From G963665545 sp963665545 (GTDB lineage: Bacteria > Pseudomonadota > Gammaproteobacteria > Xanthomonadales > SZUA-36): a DNA stretch of 64,000 nt. A program made the translations under genes and the position numbers. Positions 36,837 to 46,679 of the stretch are shown here, piece by piece. The notes beneath the pieces were generated by a model. It made no database searches. It had not been told where the DNA came from and saw only the letters and a list, made by a program, of their open reading frames with translations. How positions within the stretch are numbered: the stretch's first letter is position 1; the number at the start of each line of letters is the position of its first letter. Location of the stretch: the NCBI GenBank assembly GCA_963665545.2, contig CAXXKZ010000011.1, positions 372,001 through 436,000 on the forward strand, given 5' to 3'.

Positions 36837-37667
36837 TTAAGCTTGGATTGCCTCGATTAACGGTTTAACACCAAAGATATTCATCATTCGCTTTAGGTTG
36901 TAGGCCAGTACATGCAAGCTCATCTCGGTGCTCACCGGCTGCAGCCCGCGGGTCAGAAAGTGCGTCGAGCCCATCCAGGATTTGATCGTGCCAAAGGGAT
37001 GCTCGACCGTTTCTCGACGAGCACGCATCCGCTCTGGCTCACGATCCAGCCGTGCTTGTGCCGCCTCTACCACTGCTTCATGTTCCCAACGGTTGATGCG
37101 CCGATATTTAGCGGTGGTGCATTTAGATTTGATCATGCAGCGGCTGCACGCTGAAGTGAAGTAACGACGCATCGTTTGGCCTTTCTCGATGGTGCTGTGG
37201 TGATAGCTTAAGCGCGCACCTGCCGGGCATTGATATTCATCATCGTGTCGGAGGTATCTGAAGTCGCGTTTGCTGTAGCGTCCTTTGGTCAGGTTGCCCG
37301 AGGTCTGCGGCTTGGGCAGATAGGTCACTATGCCGGCTTCATCACAGGCCTTAATCTCGCTGCCCTTAAAATAACCACGGTCGGCCACTACATCCAGTTC
37401 GTCCGTCGCAATGGCCACTTTGGCCTGGCGCGCCATATTGGCCAGTTGGGTCCGGTCGTGACCCTGGTTGGTGACCTCGTGGGCCACGATCAGATGATGT
37501 TGGGTATCCACCGCGGTTTGTACGTTGTAACCCACTGTCCCGGTGCCCCGGCCACTGGTGGCCATTGAGCGGGCGTCGGGATCAGTCAGGGAGATCTGTT
37601 GGTCCGGGCTTTCCAGCACCTGGGCTTCGAGCTTTTTTAGGCGCGCCATCTCCTTCCTCAAAACCAT
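36837..37667 (-). pseudogene. IS1182-family transposase, C-terminal portion
   Basis: The 276 residues read ISLTDPDARSMATSGRGTGTVGYNVQTAVD, DVVADRGYFKGSEIKACDEAGI and FRYLRHDDEYQCPAGARL, followed by a Cys cluster CSRCMIKSKCTTAKYRRINRWEHE. These are hallmarks of the IS1182 group, normally about 450-500 residues. The N-terminal half, with the first catalytic Asp, is missing. The frame begins right after the stop of the HGG-type gene, so the boundary lies near 37660. Confidence 0.85.
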
Positions 37668-37901
37668 TCATTCCTGCCGAAACTGCCTAAGATTCGCCAG
37701 TGACCGAGCGCGGCCTTTTGGTGTCTGCGGTCCTGTACTCATACCCCCGTGATTCCGGCATCGTCCATCGGGCATTGCTTTGGCCTTACACGGCCTCACC
37801 AGACGTGTCAGAGCTCCGCACCGTTGTCCGCAGGCTACGCTCTGCTCGAGCAAATTCCGCCATGAGCCGCTCGAGCCTCCGGAACTCCTGCGATCGCCCA
37901 T
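37668..37901 (-). CDS. Small HGGxSTGPxT-motif protein
   Basis: The conserved part is CGALTRLVRPCKAKAMPDG followed by RCRNHGGMSTGPQTPKGRARSL. Short proteins with this Cys and HGG-STGP pattern are common hypothetical genes in proteobacterial mobile regions, of unknown function. The start is uncertain: ATG 37901, or an internal TTG near 37853. Either way it overlaps the next gene upstream in another frame by 68 bases or more. The 3' end abuts an IS1182-type fragment. Confidence 0.5.
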   Translation of the reverse strand: MGDRRSSGGSSGSWRNLLEQSVACGQRCGALTRLVRPCKAKAMPDGRCRNHGGMSTGPQTPKGRARSLANLRQFRQE

Positions 37902-38034
37902 GCTTGATTGCGTTCATTCGCGCGACCGACTTACCGACATCAGTCCTCGGGCCGGTCGACCGTTTCCACGGTTTCCATCGTTGAATCGCCTGTGCCTGCT
38001 TTCGCCTGCGTTCCGGGGTCCAGCCGTGATTCAT
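37786..38034 (-). CDS. Small KRSTGPRT-motif protein
   Basis: ATG 38034 has GGAGGT seven bases upstream. The 82 residues read MNHGWTPERRRKQAQAIQRW and KPWKRSTGPRTDVGKSVARMNAIKHG, with a charged helical tail. It shares the STGPRT theme with the following overlapping gene, and the two look like a conserved pair of mobile-region hypotheticals. The basic Arg/Lys-rich sequence would suit nucleic-acid binding, but that is inference. Confidence 0.6.
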   Translation of the reverse strand: MNHGWTPERRRKQAQAIQRWKPWKRSTGPRTDVGKSVARMNAIKHGRSQEFRRLERLMAEFARAERSLRTTVRSSDTSGEAV

Positions 38035-38049
38035 GATTGACCTCCAATA

Positions 38050-38818
38050 GTTCGTTTGCCCGAGCATATCGAGCTTCTCGAGCAGCCTCCCAACCTGAGC
38101 ATCGAGCAGGTAGAATTCAGCAAGGTAGGTGCGCATGGCGACGTCAATATTTCCCCCAATCGATTCGCATTGGTCGAACTTCTCCTGCATCCAAGGCCCG
38201 AATTCCTTGCGGTCAACTCGAATATCTCCAAAACGATCCACCTGCTCCGGGTGCACCATAACCGGATTATGCGTTATGTGGCCCCATATATTCACATAGA
38301 AAGGACCAGTACGATTCGCTTCGATGAACTGGATTGCCGCATCGAACAGCTTCTCGTCCCGACCGCCGTCCCTCGTTCTGCTGGGGCCAATGATTTCGAC
38401 CTGGTCGATGCCGTAATCGCCGTTTCGTGGCTCCTCGCCCCTTAGCAATTCCCCACTTGCCGAAGTGACCGACTGTGTAACCGTGTTGATGGAGTAACTT
38501 GGTAATGGTGGTTGCACCCCCGAAACCGTGGTCCCGCAGTTTTGCGCCGAAACGAGCAGGGTTTCTTCCCGTCATGAAGCCGGCCCGGCTTGGGGTGCAG
38601 GTTGGCCCGGAAACATAAAACTGCTCAAACCGCATGCCTTCGCTGGCGAGTTTGTCAATTGAAGGCGTTTTGGCGTAGGGATGTCCGTAACACCCAAGGT
38701 CACCCGCGCCCAGATCATCCGCCAGAATGAAAACAATGTTTGGCGGATTCTCCCGAGCCTTCGCGGCCGCGAAGGTCAGCAGGCAAACAAGGCATACCAA
38801 CATGGCCCTTGCGCTCAT
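38050..38818 (-). pseudogene. Sulfatase (arylsulfatase family), frameshifted and 3'-truncated
   Basis: A signal peptide and NIVFILADDLGAGDLGCYGHP open the protein, then YVSGPTCTPSRAGFMTGR carries the C-x-P-S-R formylglycine motif. After GHFGKWG near 38455 a one-base slip in a GGGG run shifts the frame; the continuation (NGDYGIDQVEIIG, FIEANRTGPFYVNIWGHITHNPV) is normal. The gene ends at LLEKLDMLG, where the pair of small KRSTGPRT/HGG genes begins. The C-terminal half with remaining metal ligands is lost. Confidence 0.8.
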
Positions 38819-39075
38819 GGGGCAAGCCCTACCTTATCGTATGTATTAGGAGAATCATGAAATGTCCGCCGGAGCACTATCTGCATAGATGCATATCTTA
38901 ACAAGAGTGACGTATCCCGATTGGCATGATCTATCATGGAGAGCATGCCAGTCTTCAAACTGCCATTTTGCCCGAGGTAACACCGATTCACGCCCTCGAT
39001 CAGCAGCACCATGAGCAAACCACCCAGCATATGGAGAATGTTCTGTCCGCATATGCGCTATGACGATGCGAATCC

Positions 39076-39804
39076 ATGCGTATCCAGGCTTTCAGTATCA
39101 AACAGCTCATTTCTGATCCGGTCGAAGACCTGTGGGCACTGGTTCCTGCGAAAAAGTTGGCCGAGGCAAAACGGAGGCTGGCAAGTTGCCTGGGCGCTGA
39201 ACGGGAGGCGCTCACCATTGCCATGTTTAGAGATGTCATTGCGGCATTGCAGTGCAGTGAAGAAGTCTCAAGAATAATGGTCGTAACCGGCGACTCACAG
39301 TTAGCGGTCATCGCTAAACTGCAAGATATCCTGGTGCTTGAAGAAAATGGATCAATCGGTCTGAATCAGGCTATTGATTTGGGAATCAACGAAATCCGTA
39401 AACTCGGCGGCCGTCGGATCGCAATTCTTCCTGCGGATATACCGTTGTTGACCGGCGCCGAGTTTGATCGTGTAGTCAGGGACTACAACCACCAGACCCA
39501 TAACAGCGACCAGGACCTGATTGGCATCAGCTCTTGCACAAACCGGAACGGAACCAATTGCCTGTTTATCAATACGCAACAGTCATTCACATTGCGTTAT
39601 GGGCCCGGCAGCTACAAGCTTCACAGCGATAGCGCTGAAAAACAGGAATACGGACCGATTCAACTTCACTCAATAACCATTTCAATGGATATCGATGACC
39701 AACAGGATCTGAATGCATTGCTTTCTTATTGTGAGCTGAATCCCGAATTTCAGAAAACCGAAACCTGGAATTTGATTCATAATATTAAATATAACTTGAT
39801 GTGA
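39076..39804 (+). CDS. cofC: CofC/FbiD-like guanylyltransferase (F420 biosynthesis)
   Basis: The 242-residue protein contains LWALVPAKKLAEAKRRLASCL, the nucleotide-binding opening of CofC. VVTGDSQLAVIA, GLNQAIDLGI and RIAILPADIPLLTG follow, the last containing the metal-binding Asp. CofC activates 2-phospholactate or phosphoenolpyruvate with GTP or a related nucleotide during coenzyme F420 synthesis. cofG starts 12 bases downstream. Codon use is more A/T-rich than in neighbouring hydrolases, hinting at transfer. Confidence 0.8.
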   Translation: MRIQAFSIKQLISDPVEDLWALVPAKKLAEAKRRLASCLGAEREALTIAMFRDVIAALQCSEEVSRIMVVTGDSQLAVIAKLQDILVLEENGSIGLNQAIDLGINEIRKLGGRRIAILPADIPLLTGAEFDRVVRDYNHQTHNSDQDLIGISSCTNRNGTNCLFINTQQSFTLRYGPGSYKLHSDSAEKQEYGPIQLHSITISMDIDDQQDLNALLSYCELNPEFQKTETWNLIHNIKYNLM

Positions 39805-39816
39805 TATATATTAAGT

Positions 39817-41046
39817 ATGTTAACTAAAACTCTCATTCTTCCAGATTCGAACGCTGTCCACAGGATGGCTGAAACGCACGCTCTGGAACAACTTTATGGG
39901 CTGGCCACAGAGCTTCGGGATAAACACCACGGCGAGCTCGTGACCTATTCCCGCAAAGTGTTCATTCCGCTGACACGTTTGTGTCGTGATTTTTGTCACT
40001 ACTGCACGTTCGCAACGACACCAAAACACCTTGTGTCCGCGTATATGTCTGCCGACGAAGCGGTTTCCATAGCTCGTCAGGGCAAAGCAATGGGCTGTAA
40101 AGAAGCCTTGTTCACGTTAGGTGAAAAACCTGAACTCCGACACCAGGCAGCCTGCGATGCGCTGGGTGAACTGGGTTTTGCCAGCACCCTGGAATATGTT
40201 GCGCATGTCGCCGGGCGAGTATTGAAAGAAACCGGTCTATTGCCACACATCAATGCAGGATGCATGACACCTGATGAAATCCTGGCGCTGAAGGACGTCT
40301 CCGCATCCATGGGTATCATGCTGGAGAATGTCTCTGAACGCTTGTGTGAAAAAGGCCAGGTACACTACGGATCGCCGGACAAACACCCGCGTTTGAGACT
40401 GCAAACGATCGAGGATGCCGGCAAAGCAGGCGTCCCGTTTACAACCGGTATTCTGATTGGTATTGGTGAAACCCGCGAAGAGAGACTGGATTCCCTGCTG
40501 GCGATCCGGGATTTGCATTTGGAATACGGGCATATCCAGGAATTGATTATTCAGAATTTTGTACCTAAGGCCGATACCAAGATGGCCCGTGTGGCGCCGC
40601 CAGAGAACGATGATTTTCTGTGGACGCTGGCCATGGCGCGGATTATTTTCGGTGCGTCCATGAGTATCCAGGCGCCACCAAATCTGAATCCGGGAAAACT
40701 GACTGATCTGGTCAACGCCGGTATCAATGACTGGGGCGGTGTCTCCCCGTTGACACCTGATCACGTCAATCCGGAATCACCATGGCCCCATCTCGACACC
40801 CGGGAGGCAGAGACCAAGGCTGCCGGTAAGTTGTTGCAGCAGCGTCTGACGATCTATCCACAGTACCTGCTCGATGCTGATAAGTGGCTATCCCCGGTGG
40901 TCAAGCCGTATGTACTCAGCTTGTGTGATGGCGTTGGTCTTGGCAGGGAGGACGACTGGATCACTGGTATCAGTACTGAAATTCCTGAATGGATGCATAT
41001 TCCGTCAGCGACCCGACCCACCCTTCTTCTCACAGCACTTCAGTAA
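39817..41046 (+). CDS. cofG: CofG/FbiC N-half: 7,8-didemethyl-8-hydroxy-5-deazariboflavin synthase subunit
   Basis: A radical-SAM enzyme with CRDFCHYCTF (Cx3Cx2C) near residue 52. GCKEALFTLGEKPE, HINAGCMTPDEI, GIMLENVSERLCEKGQVHYGSPDK and TGILIGIGETREER are diagnostic of CofG. It builds the F420 chromophore together with CofH. After GLGREDDWITGISTEIPEW the frame ends at 41046 next to an unrelated repeat-protein gene. In FbiC the CofH domain would follow, and it is absent here. The sequence around 41025-41045 looks like a deletion junction, so a CofH partner may have been lost. The CofG core itself appears complete. Confidence 0.85.
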   Translation: MLTKTLILPDSNAVHRMAETHALEQLYGLATELRDKHHGELVTYSRKVFIPLTRLCRDFCHYCTFATTPKHLVSAYMSADEAVSIARQGKAMGCKEALFTLGEKPELRHQAACDALGELGFASTLEYVAHVAGRVLKETGLLPHINAGCMTPDEILALKDVSASMGIMLENVSERLCEKGQVHYGSPDKHPRLRLQTIEDAGKAGVPFTTGILIGIGETREERLDSLLAIRDLHLEYGHIQELIIQNFVPKADTKMARVAPPENDDFLWTLAMARIIFGASMSIQAPPNLNPGKLTDLVNAGINDWGGVSPLTPDHVNPESPWPHLDTREAETKAAGKLLQQRLTIYPQYLLDADKWLSPVVKPYVLSLCDGVGLGREDDWITGISTEIPEWMHIPSATRPTLLLTALQ

Positions 41047-42513
41047 GGATTTCAAGCCCGACAACGCGGCTACAGTCACGGTACATCTGGACTGTAACAC
41101 CGTGTTGGCGGCGTCCAGAGTAAGGTGATCGCCGAAGGCGAACCCGTGGCATTTTTGGTTATCGATTTTGCTAATGGCGAAATGGATTGCCGCGTCACCG
41201 AAGACGTGCCGCCAGGTTTCCAGCCGACCTATCACGACGGCAGCCCCAGCGCGATCGAGTGCTTCTGGGCCGGCCTGGTAGATACCCAGGAAGTTGACTG
41301 TGTAATTACCAACAGCGAAGGCCCGGCAGTGGCCGGAATTCGGGTGAGCAAGGTATTTACCGATCAAGGCCAAAACCAGGCAGCGGCAACAGTGGAGCTG
41401 GACTGTACAGCAGGAGAGGCCAACTCAACCCAGGAAACGCTGTCTCACAATTCCGAATTCGACTTCGAGATTGTAAATTTCGAGAATGCGCAACTTAATT
41501 GCGAAATTAGGGAGACCGTTACCCCGCAAGGCTATACACCGACTTACGATGACGGAACGCTGAGCGCCACCAAGTGTGATTGGACGGACATTACCCACGG
41601 CCAGTTCCTCAATTGTGACATTACCAATACCAAGGATCCGGGCAAGGTCACAATTACCGTCACCAAGACGTACACCGACACCAATCAGGACCTCGTGGAA
41701 GTGCAATTGGATTGCAATTCCGGGCTGATCCAGCCGAGCCAGACCGCTGATGTCGGCCCCGGTGTCGATGCAGTTTTCATGGTTTCTGTATTCGACAACG
41801 GCGAATTGGACTGTCGCGTGACCGAATCCGTGCCGGCGGGCTACAACCCTTCCTATGATGATGGCACACCGAGCGGTATCGAATGTTCGTGGTCAGGATT
41901 GCATCTGGGAGAAAGTGTGAGCTGCAACATTCTCAACCGCGCCGGACCCGGTCGGGCGCTGATTGAGGTGATGAAGGAATTCTCGGATGACAATACAACA
42001 CCGGTGATGGTGGAATTGGACTGTAATTCGGGCTTGATCGATGATCAGAATGCCAACATCGGCCACGGTGAGACGGTTACTTTCATCGTGGTTGGATTCC
42101 CTAGCGGCGAATTGGACTGCCGGGTTACCGAAATCTTACCTGCCGGCTATGCGGCAAGCTTTGACGACGGTACGCTGAGCGGGGTCCGATGCGAATGGGT
42201 GGACCTTGAGCACGGCGATCTGGTGAGTTGCCTGATTTTTAACGATGGTGACCTGGGCGGCGACGCCGACGACGACGGCACACCGACGAATTCCGATCAA
42301 TGTCCGGGTACCCAGGACACCATCCTGTTCGACCCGGCAACCGGTTGCTCCTTCGATCAGCTGTGTCCCTGCGCGGGACCGTGGAAGAACAACGGCGAGT
42401 ATGTCTCCTGCATCAACAAGACCGCCAAGTCGCTCGAAAAAATGGGCTTGATCAGCAAATCTGACCGCAAGGCGCTGACCAAGGACGCCAAGGCGTCCAG
42501 TTGCGGGAAGTAA
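41035..42513 (+). pseudogene. Secreted tandem-repeat protein, 5'-truncated and frameshifted
   Basis: At least four repeats of about 90 residues each carry LDCN, a GELDCRVTE-like strand, DDGTxSGxxC and a final xxSCxI, with paired Cys. They look like prealbumin/SpaA-type beta-sandwiches used in surface proteins. DADDDGTPTNSDQCPG near the end resembles a thrombospondin type-3 calcium loop, and CPCAGPWKNNGEYVSC lies in the C-terminal domain. The first repeat begins in another frame (DNAATVTVHLDCN) with a slip near 41110, and the signal peptide is absent because cofG is fused upstream. Probably no longer expressed. Confidence 0.75.
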
Positions 42514-42520
42514 GAAAACC

Positions 42521-42591
42521 GGGGTCAGAGAGAAAACCGGGGTCAGAGTAAAGTGCCAGAGTTGCTAACTCTGGCACTTTACTCTGACCCC
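42521..42591. repeat. Palindromic GGGGTCAGAGTAAAGTGCC unit
   Basis: One short unit (42521-42530) precedes a perfect inverted repeat with 25-base arms, 42539-42563 and 42567-42591, around a GCT loop. The right arm is followed by T-poor sequence. It lies between the convergent stops at 42513 and 42622. It could act as a two-way terminator, but its recurrence elsewhere points to a mobile or REP-like element. Confidence 0.9.
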
Positions 42592-42621
42592 TGCCTATTT
42601 GACCCCGGCCCATGCAGAAGA

Positions 42622-43395
42622 TCAACGCGGTCCGATCCGCCGGAGCACCCGGTGCAGTTCATAGTCCATGGCGTAAGCCTCGCGCACAGCATTCAGTTTG
42701 TCGCTGTCATAGAACTCGTTCATGCGGGCCCTGGCGCCCGTGCGGTTTACGGCCTCATTCGTGGCAAACATGGCTGAGTCCGCATGGGCGCTCCAGCCTT
42801 GAGCGCCCAACGCCTGCCAAACGCCGAATTGACGCAACAGGCGCTCGGTATCTGCGCGCAGATTATCGAATTCACCGACGAAGCTAATGGTTGGCCACCA
42901 CTTTCCGAGCCCGCCGACCATGACTTGCGGGCGCCAGTGCCGTTCGCTCTGCCGGTGCAATCCCCGATGCTTGGATTCGTCTGTATTGGGGTCCAGCACG
43001 AACACCACAAACTGATCAAAGGTCATATTCGATGCGCCCGGCCACAGTACGGAATTGGCATAGCCAGGATTTCTGACGAATTTGTCGAGCCAGGCTGACA
43101 GCAGCCTTTCCGCCGGATCGCGAATAAACACCATTTTCACCCATGTGCTGTCGGTCAGGATATCGGCAGCACGTTCGCAACCAAGCTTCCGCAGCAAAGG
43201 CTTGGCGCTGACATGATGGGGGTTACTACGCCAGTCATCCGCGCCCTCGGCACGACGAATGAGCTGCAGAAACTGTGTGCTGGCTATTTTGCTGAGCGAA
43301 AAATACACCAACTTGCAAGCCTCGCTGACCCACACGAAGTCACCGAATTCCTGCAAATCTTCGCTGCTAAGCGTGGCCATACCGGTGCGTGACAT
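42622..43395 (-). CDS. Sulfotransferase family protein (PF03567-like)
   Basis: Start ATG 43395 lies seven bases after the stop of the upstream secreted-protein gene. The 5'-PAPS-binding loop appears as VYFSLSKIASTQFLQLIRR, and the 3'-phosphate motif as MVFIRDPAERLLSAWLDKF. FVGEFDNLRADTERLLRQFG and a C-terminal YDSDKLNAVREAYAMDYEL complete the family pattern. About 257 residues; it transfers sulfate from PAPS to a glycan or other hydroxyl. There is no signal peptide. The end converges on the palindrome at 42539. Confidence 0.85.
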   Translation of the reverse strand: MSRTGMATLSSEDLQEFGDFVWVSEACKLVYFSLSKIASTQFLQLIRRAEGADDWRSNPHHVSAKPLLRKLGCERAADILTDSTWVKMVFIRDPAERLLSAWLDKFVRNPGYANSVLWPGASNMTFDQFVVFVLDPNTDESKHRGLHRQSERHWRPQVMVGGLGKWWPTISFVGEFDNLRADTERLLRQFGVWQALGAQGWSAHADSAMFATNEAVNRTGARARMNEFYDSDKLNAVREAYAMDYELHRVLRRIGPR

Positions 43396-43402
43396 GACCT
43401 GA

Positions 43403-43790
43403 CTACAACTCGAAATCGTCGCTAAATATATCTTCCGGATGAATGGCATTACACAACAATGCGTAAGAAGCCGTGCCGGCGCCGGGATCATTGGTCACGA
43501 TGTCCAGTGAAGCCGATTTGCTGCCTGCACTCAGGGGCTGACAACTCAGACTGAGTTGCGCGGAACCACCGGGAAGGATACTCGCGGGGCAGCCGGAAAG
43601 GCTGAAGTCCCCGATATCGGTGCCGGACAGTTCGCAGGTCGTGAATATCAGATTTTCGCTGCCGGGATTGTTGATTGCAATCACCTTGGCTGCGCTGGTG
43701 GTCAGAATTTCAACGTCTCCAAAATCCTGGGCCGTGCCGTCGACCGGATCCGGTTCGAACTCCGATGAGGTGCCATCACCGACGGACGGA
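43403..43790 (-). pseudogene. Secreted choice-of-anchor-D-like domain, N-terminally truncated
   Basis: The frame reads TAQDFGDVEILTTSAAKVIAINNPGSENL, CELSGTDIGDFSLSGCPASILPGGSAQLSLSC and ends AIHPEDIFSDDFEL. This is the ASPM-SPD2-Hydin-like immunoglobulin fold of choice-of-anchor-D proteins, with the IFxDxFE C-terminal tag seen in gammaproteobacterial secreted proteins. Upstream of about 43790 it runs into antisense LTA-synthase sequence, so its N-terminal portion and signal peptide are lost. Confidence 0.6.
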
Positions 43791-45596
43791 ATCGCGTTCA
43801 TCCTGCTGACCAGTATTCGATTCGACATCATCCTGCTCGGCATGATGTTTGGGCTGCTAATGGTATTAAAGCCCTGGTTCCATACCAGTGGCATCCTGCG
43901 CCGCATTGGTAGGTGGTTATGGCCCCTCTACCTGGGCGTGACCACACCGCTGGTCTTCTTTGTAGAAGCTGCAAGCAAGTCCTTTATTGACGAATATGAC
44001 AGTCGGCCGAATTTTCTGTTTGTCGAATACCTGGGCCACCCGAGAGAAGTCCTGGCGACACTGACGGGCTCTCACCTGGTTGAGTTGATCGTATTCACTG
44101 GCATTGCAGTGTTGCTCGGTGTTTTGACCATACGATGGCTCCGCAACGATCCCCGCTCAGCCATCCACGTATCGGTGAAGTCTTGCTTGCTGCTTACCCC
44201 GGTCGCTGCGATCCTGGCTTTTCTGATGATTCGCTCGACACTCGATCACCGCCCCGTCAACCCGAGCAACGCGACCTTTTCCCAGGACGCCATGGTGAAT
44301 CAGTTGGCGCTGAATTCACCCTACTCACTGCTCTACGCGATTTATGAGCAGAGAAGAGACGCTACCAGCAAAGGGCTGAGCTACGGCGCGATGGATGATG
44401 ATGAGGTTCTCGACATTGTCATCCAGGAAGCAAATATCGAACCACTGGAGCCTTCGAACCCCTCAGCCCCGACCTTGCACCATCAGACAGCGACCCGATC
44501 ATATGAAAAGCCACTGAATCTGGTCATCATTCTGGAGGAAAGTCTTGGCGCCGAATTTGTCGGCAGTCTCGGAGGACTGGACCTCACGCCGGAGTTGGAC
44601 GATTTGGCCAGCGAGGGCATCTGGTTCGAGCGATTGTACGCCACCGGAATCCGCTCTGTGCGGGGTATTGAAGCCATTATCACCGGATTTACGCCGACGC
44701 CGCGGCGCAGTGTGGTCAAACTGCTCGAAACCCAGGTCAATTTTTTCACGCTGGCCGGCCTGCTGCAGAACCAGGGCTATCTAACCAGTTTCGTCTATGG
44801 CGGCGAAGCTCATTTTGACAACATGAAACGTTTTTTCCTGAACAACGGCTTCCAGACCGTCATCGATGAAAAGGACTACAAAAATCCCGTTTTCTATGGC
44901 TCCTGGGGCGTATCCGACGAGGACCTGTTCAACCGTGCAAATAACATTTATGTCAAAGCCGGGGAAAAACCATTTTTCAGTGTGGTCTTTACCTCCAGTA
45001 ACCACGACCCCTACGACCTGCCGGAAAACCGTGTTGCGCCGCAGCCAGGCCCCGAGGGTCCGAGGCACACCGCCGTTAAGTATGCAGATTATGCACTGGG
45101 TCAGTATATTGATATGGCCCGCCAGTCCGACTATTGGGAAAATACGGTATTTCTGATCGTTGCCGACCACAATTCGCGTGTCAAAGGTGCCCAACTGGTT
45201 CCCGTGAAGCAATTTCACATTCCGGGCTTGATCATTGGCGGCACGATCAAGCCCAGACGTATTCCTGGCATCAGCAGCCAAATCGATTTGCTGCCGACAT
45301 TGCTCTCCCTGATGGGCGTCAACGGGAATCACCCTGCCATTGGACGTGATCTGACTCGGCCTGAGTATGCTGACGGCGCCGGTCGCGCCATCATGCAATT
45401 CCACAGGATTCAGTCCTACCTAGAAGGCGACAGGATGGTCGTTTTGCAGCCCGACCTTGAGCCCACCCAATTCCATGTTGATTCACGTGGCAATGCCGTC
45501 CTGGCCACGGATTCTGACCCTGAATTGGCACGCAAATCGCTGGCTCATGCCCTTTGGGCACCGCTGATGATCAGGCTGAAGGCCTATCACAATTGA
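43790..45596 (+). CDS. LTA-synthase/phosphoglycerol-transferase-like membrane sulfatase, 5'-truncated
   Basis: From about 43790 the frame gives membrane helices (AFILLTSIRFDIILLGMMFGLL, PLYLGVTTPLVFFVEAASK, and two more), then a periplasmic alkaline-phosphatase-type domain. NLVIILEESLGAEF holds a metal Glu. LYATGIRSVRGIEAIITG is the nucleophile region, with Ser where Thr is usual. FTSSNHDPYDLPE and IVADHNSR supply other ligands. Such enzymes transfer phosphoglycerol to envelope glycans. The frame extends left to 43620, but that part is antisense to the choice-of-anchor gene. The first helix and natural start are missing, so expression is doubtful. Confidence 0.8.
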
Positions 45597-45737
45597 GCTG
45601 CATATTGAACCAGCTTGCGCCGGGACCAGAAAGCAAAATACAAATTCAGCCTGGTTCTCGATACCCAGTCGTTCGGGAACGAGGCCTTGAAACAAGATGA
45701 TGGTTTGGGGTGAATACCCTCAGCATGCTGTTGGTTA

Positions 45738-46679
45738 TTACCGCATCAACCATCCGGAAAGCACGGGGGTCACATTAAGGGTGATCAGCCACTCCGTGCC
45801 GAAGCGGTCGGGGCTCACCACAAAGTATTGTGCCTCGAGGGAAAATCTCAGCGGCGCCTGCCCTATTCTGGTGGTCTTGGCGATTCCGCCACCCACCGGC
45901 AGTAACAGCTTGTCGCCTTTGACGGCCTCCCAGTCATAAGTGATCTTGGGGTTTGAGACCACTTGCCAGCCGTTGCCCAGCCCATATGCAAAAAATATCT
46001 TGACTGTTGTCTCATTGGTATCAACGGACTTTTCCCCGGTTAATCTTGTCAGATGGGTGGCCCAGGCGCCAATCACTCCCCAGTCGGCCTGCTTGCCGAA
46101 TGCGACCTCAGGGCCCAGAGACCAGTGGTCTTTGCCGGCTGTCAGATCCTGGTTGGTGGGCAGAACGGTGGCAATGCCATACATGCTGATAAAACCATTA
46201 TCGCTTACTCCGCCGTATGCGAAATCAAGGCTGATATCGCCCAGGTGGTCGTGGCCATTATCGAATGCGCCGGTGCCGGCCACAATTTCAGGATCCTGAC
46301 GGATCCGCCAGTCCTCGTGAGAGATATCAATCTCCCACAGCGGATGACCAAAAGGGATTTCCCATAAGGGCTGATCCAGGTAGAGCGGTATGGTAGCGCG
46401 CAGCAGCAGGTTTTTCCCATTGCGCAGTCGGATGGGAATCGAGGGTTTGAGTTGGTAAATCAAATTGGCCTGATCACCCGCATCGGGTAGATCGCCCTGG
46501 TAGGTCCGGTATTCAAAGTCGTTAAATATGGCGCGTAAGCCAGTCACAGGGTTACTCAGCTCCCTGGCTATTTCGTCCAGTGACCGTGGCTGTTCAGACT
46601 CGGTTGCCTGGACGGAATCTGGACAGGTGGCTGTCAATCCAATAATGGCCAGCAACACAAAAGACTGAGTTTTCGACAT
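45738..46679 (-). CDS. Outer-membrane beta-barrel protein (MetA-pathway phenol-degradation-like)
   Basis: ATG 46679 starts a signal (MSKTQSFVLLAIIGLTATC, ending VQATES). The body alternates beta-strands: IYQLKPSIPIRLRNGKNLLLRATIPLY, LGDISLDFAYGG, HWSLGPEVAFGKQADWGVIGAWATHL and RFSLEAQYFVVSPDRFGTEWLITLNVTPVL. This matches the PF13557-type putative porins. 313 residues. Transport role is unproven. The longer frame to 46859 lacks a ribosome site. Confidence 0.7.
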   Translation of the reverse strand: MSKTQSFVLLAIIGLTATCPDSVQATESEQPRSLDEIARELSNPVTGLRAIFNDFEYRTYQGDLPDAGDQANLIYQLKPSIPIRLRNGKNLLLRATIPLYLDQPLWEIPFGHPLWEIDISHEDWRIRQDPEIVAGTGAFDNGHDHLGDISLDFAYGGVSDNGFISMYGIATVLPTNQDLTAGKDHWSLGPEVAFGKQADWGVIGAWATHLTRLTGEKSVDTNETTVKIFFAYGLGNGWQVVSNPKITYDWEAVKGDKLLLPVGGGIAKTTRIGQAPLRFSLEAQYFVVSPDRFGTEWLITLNVTPVLSGWLMR

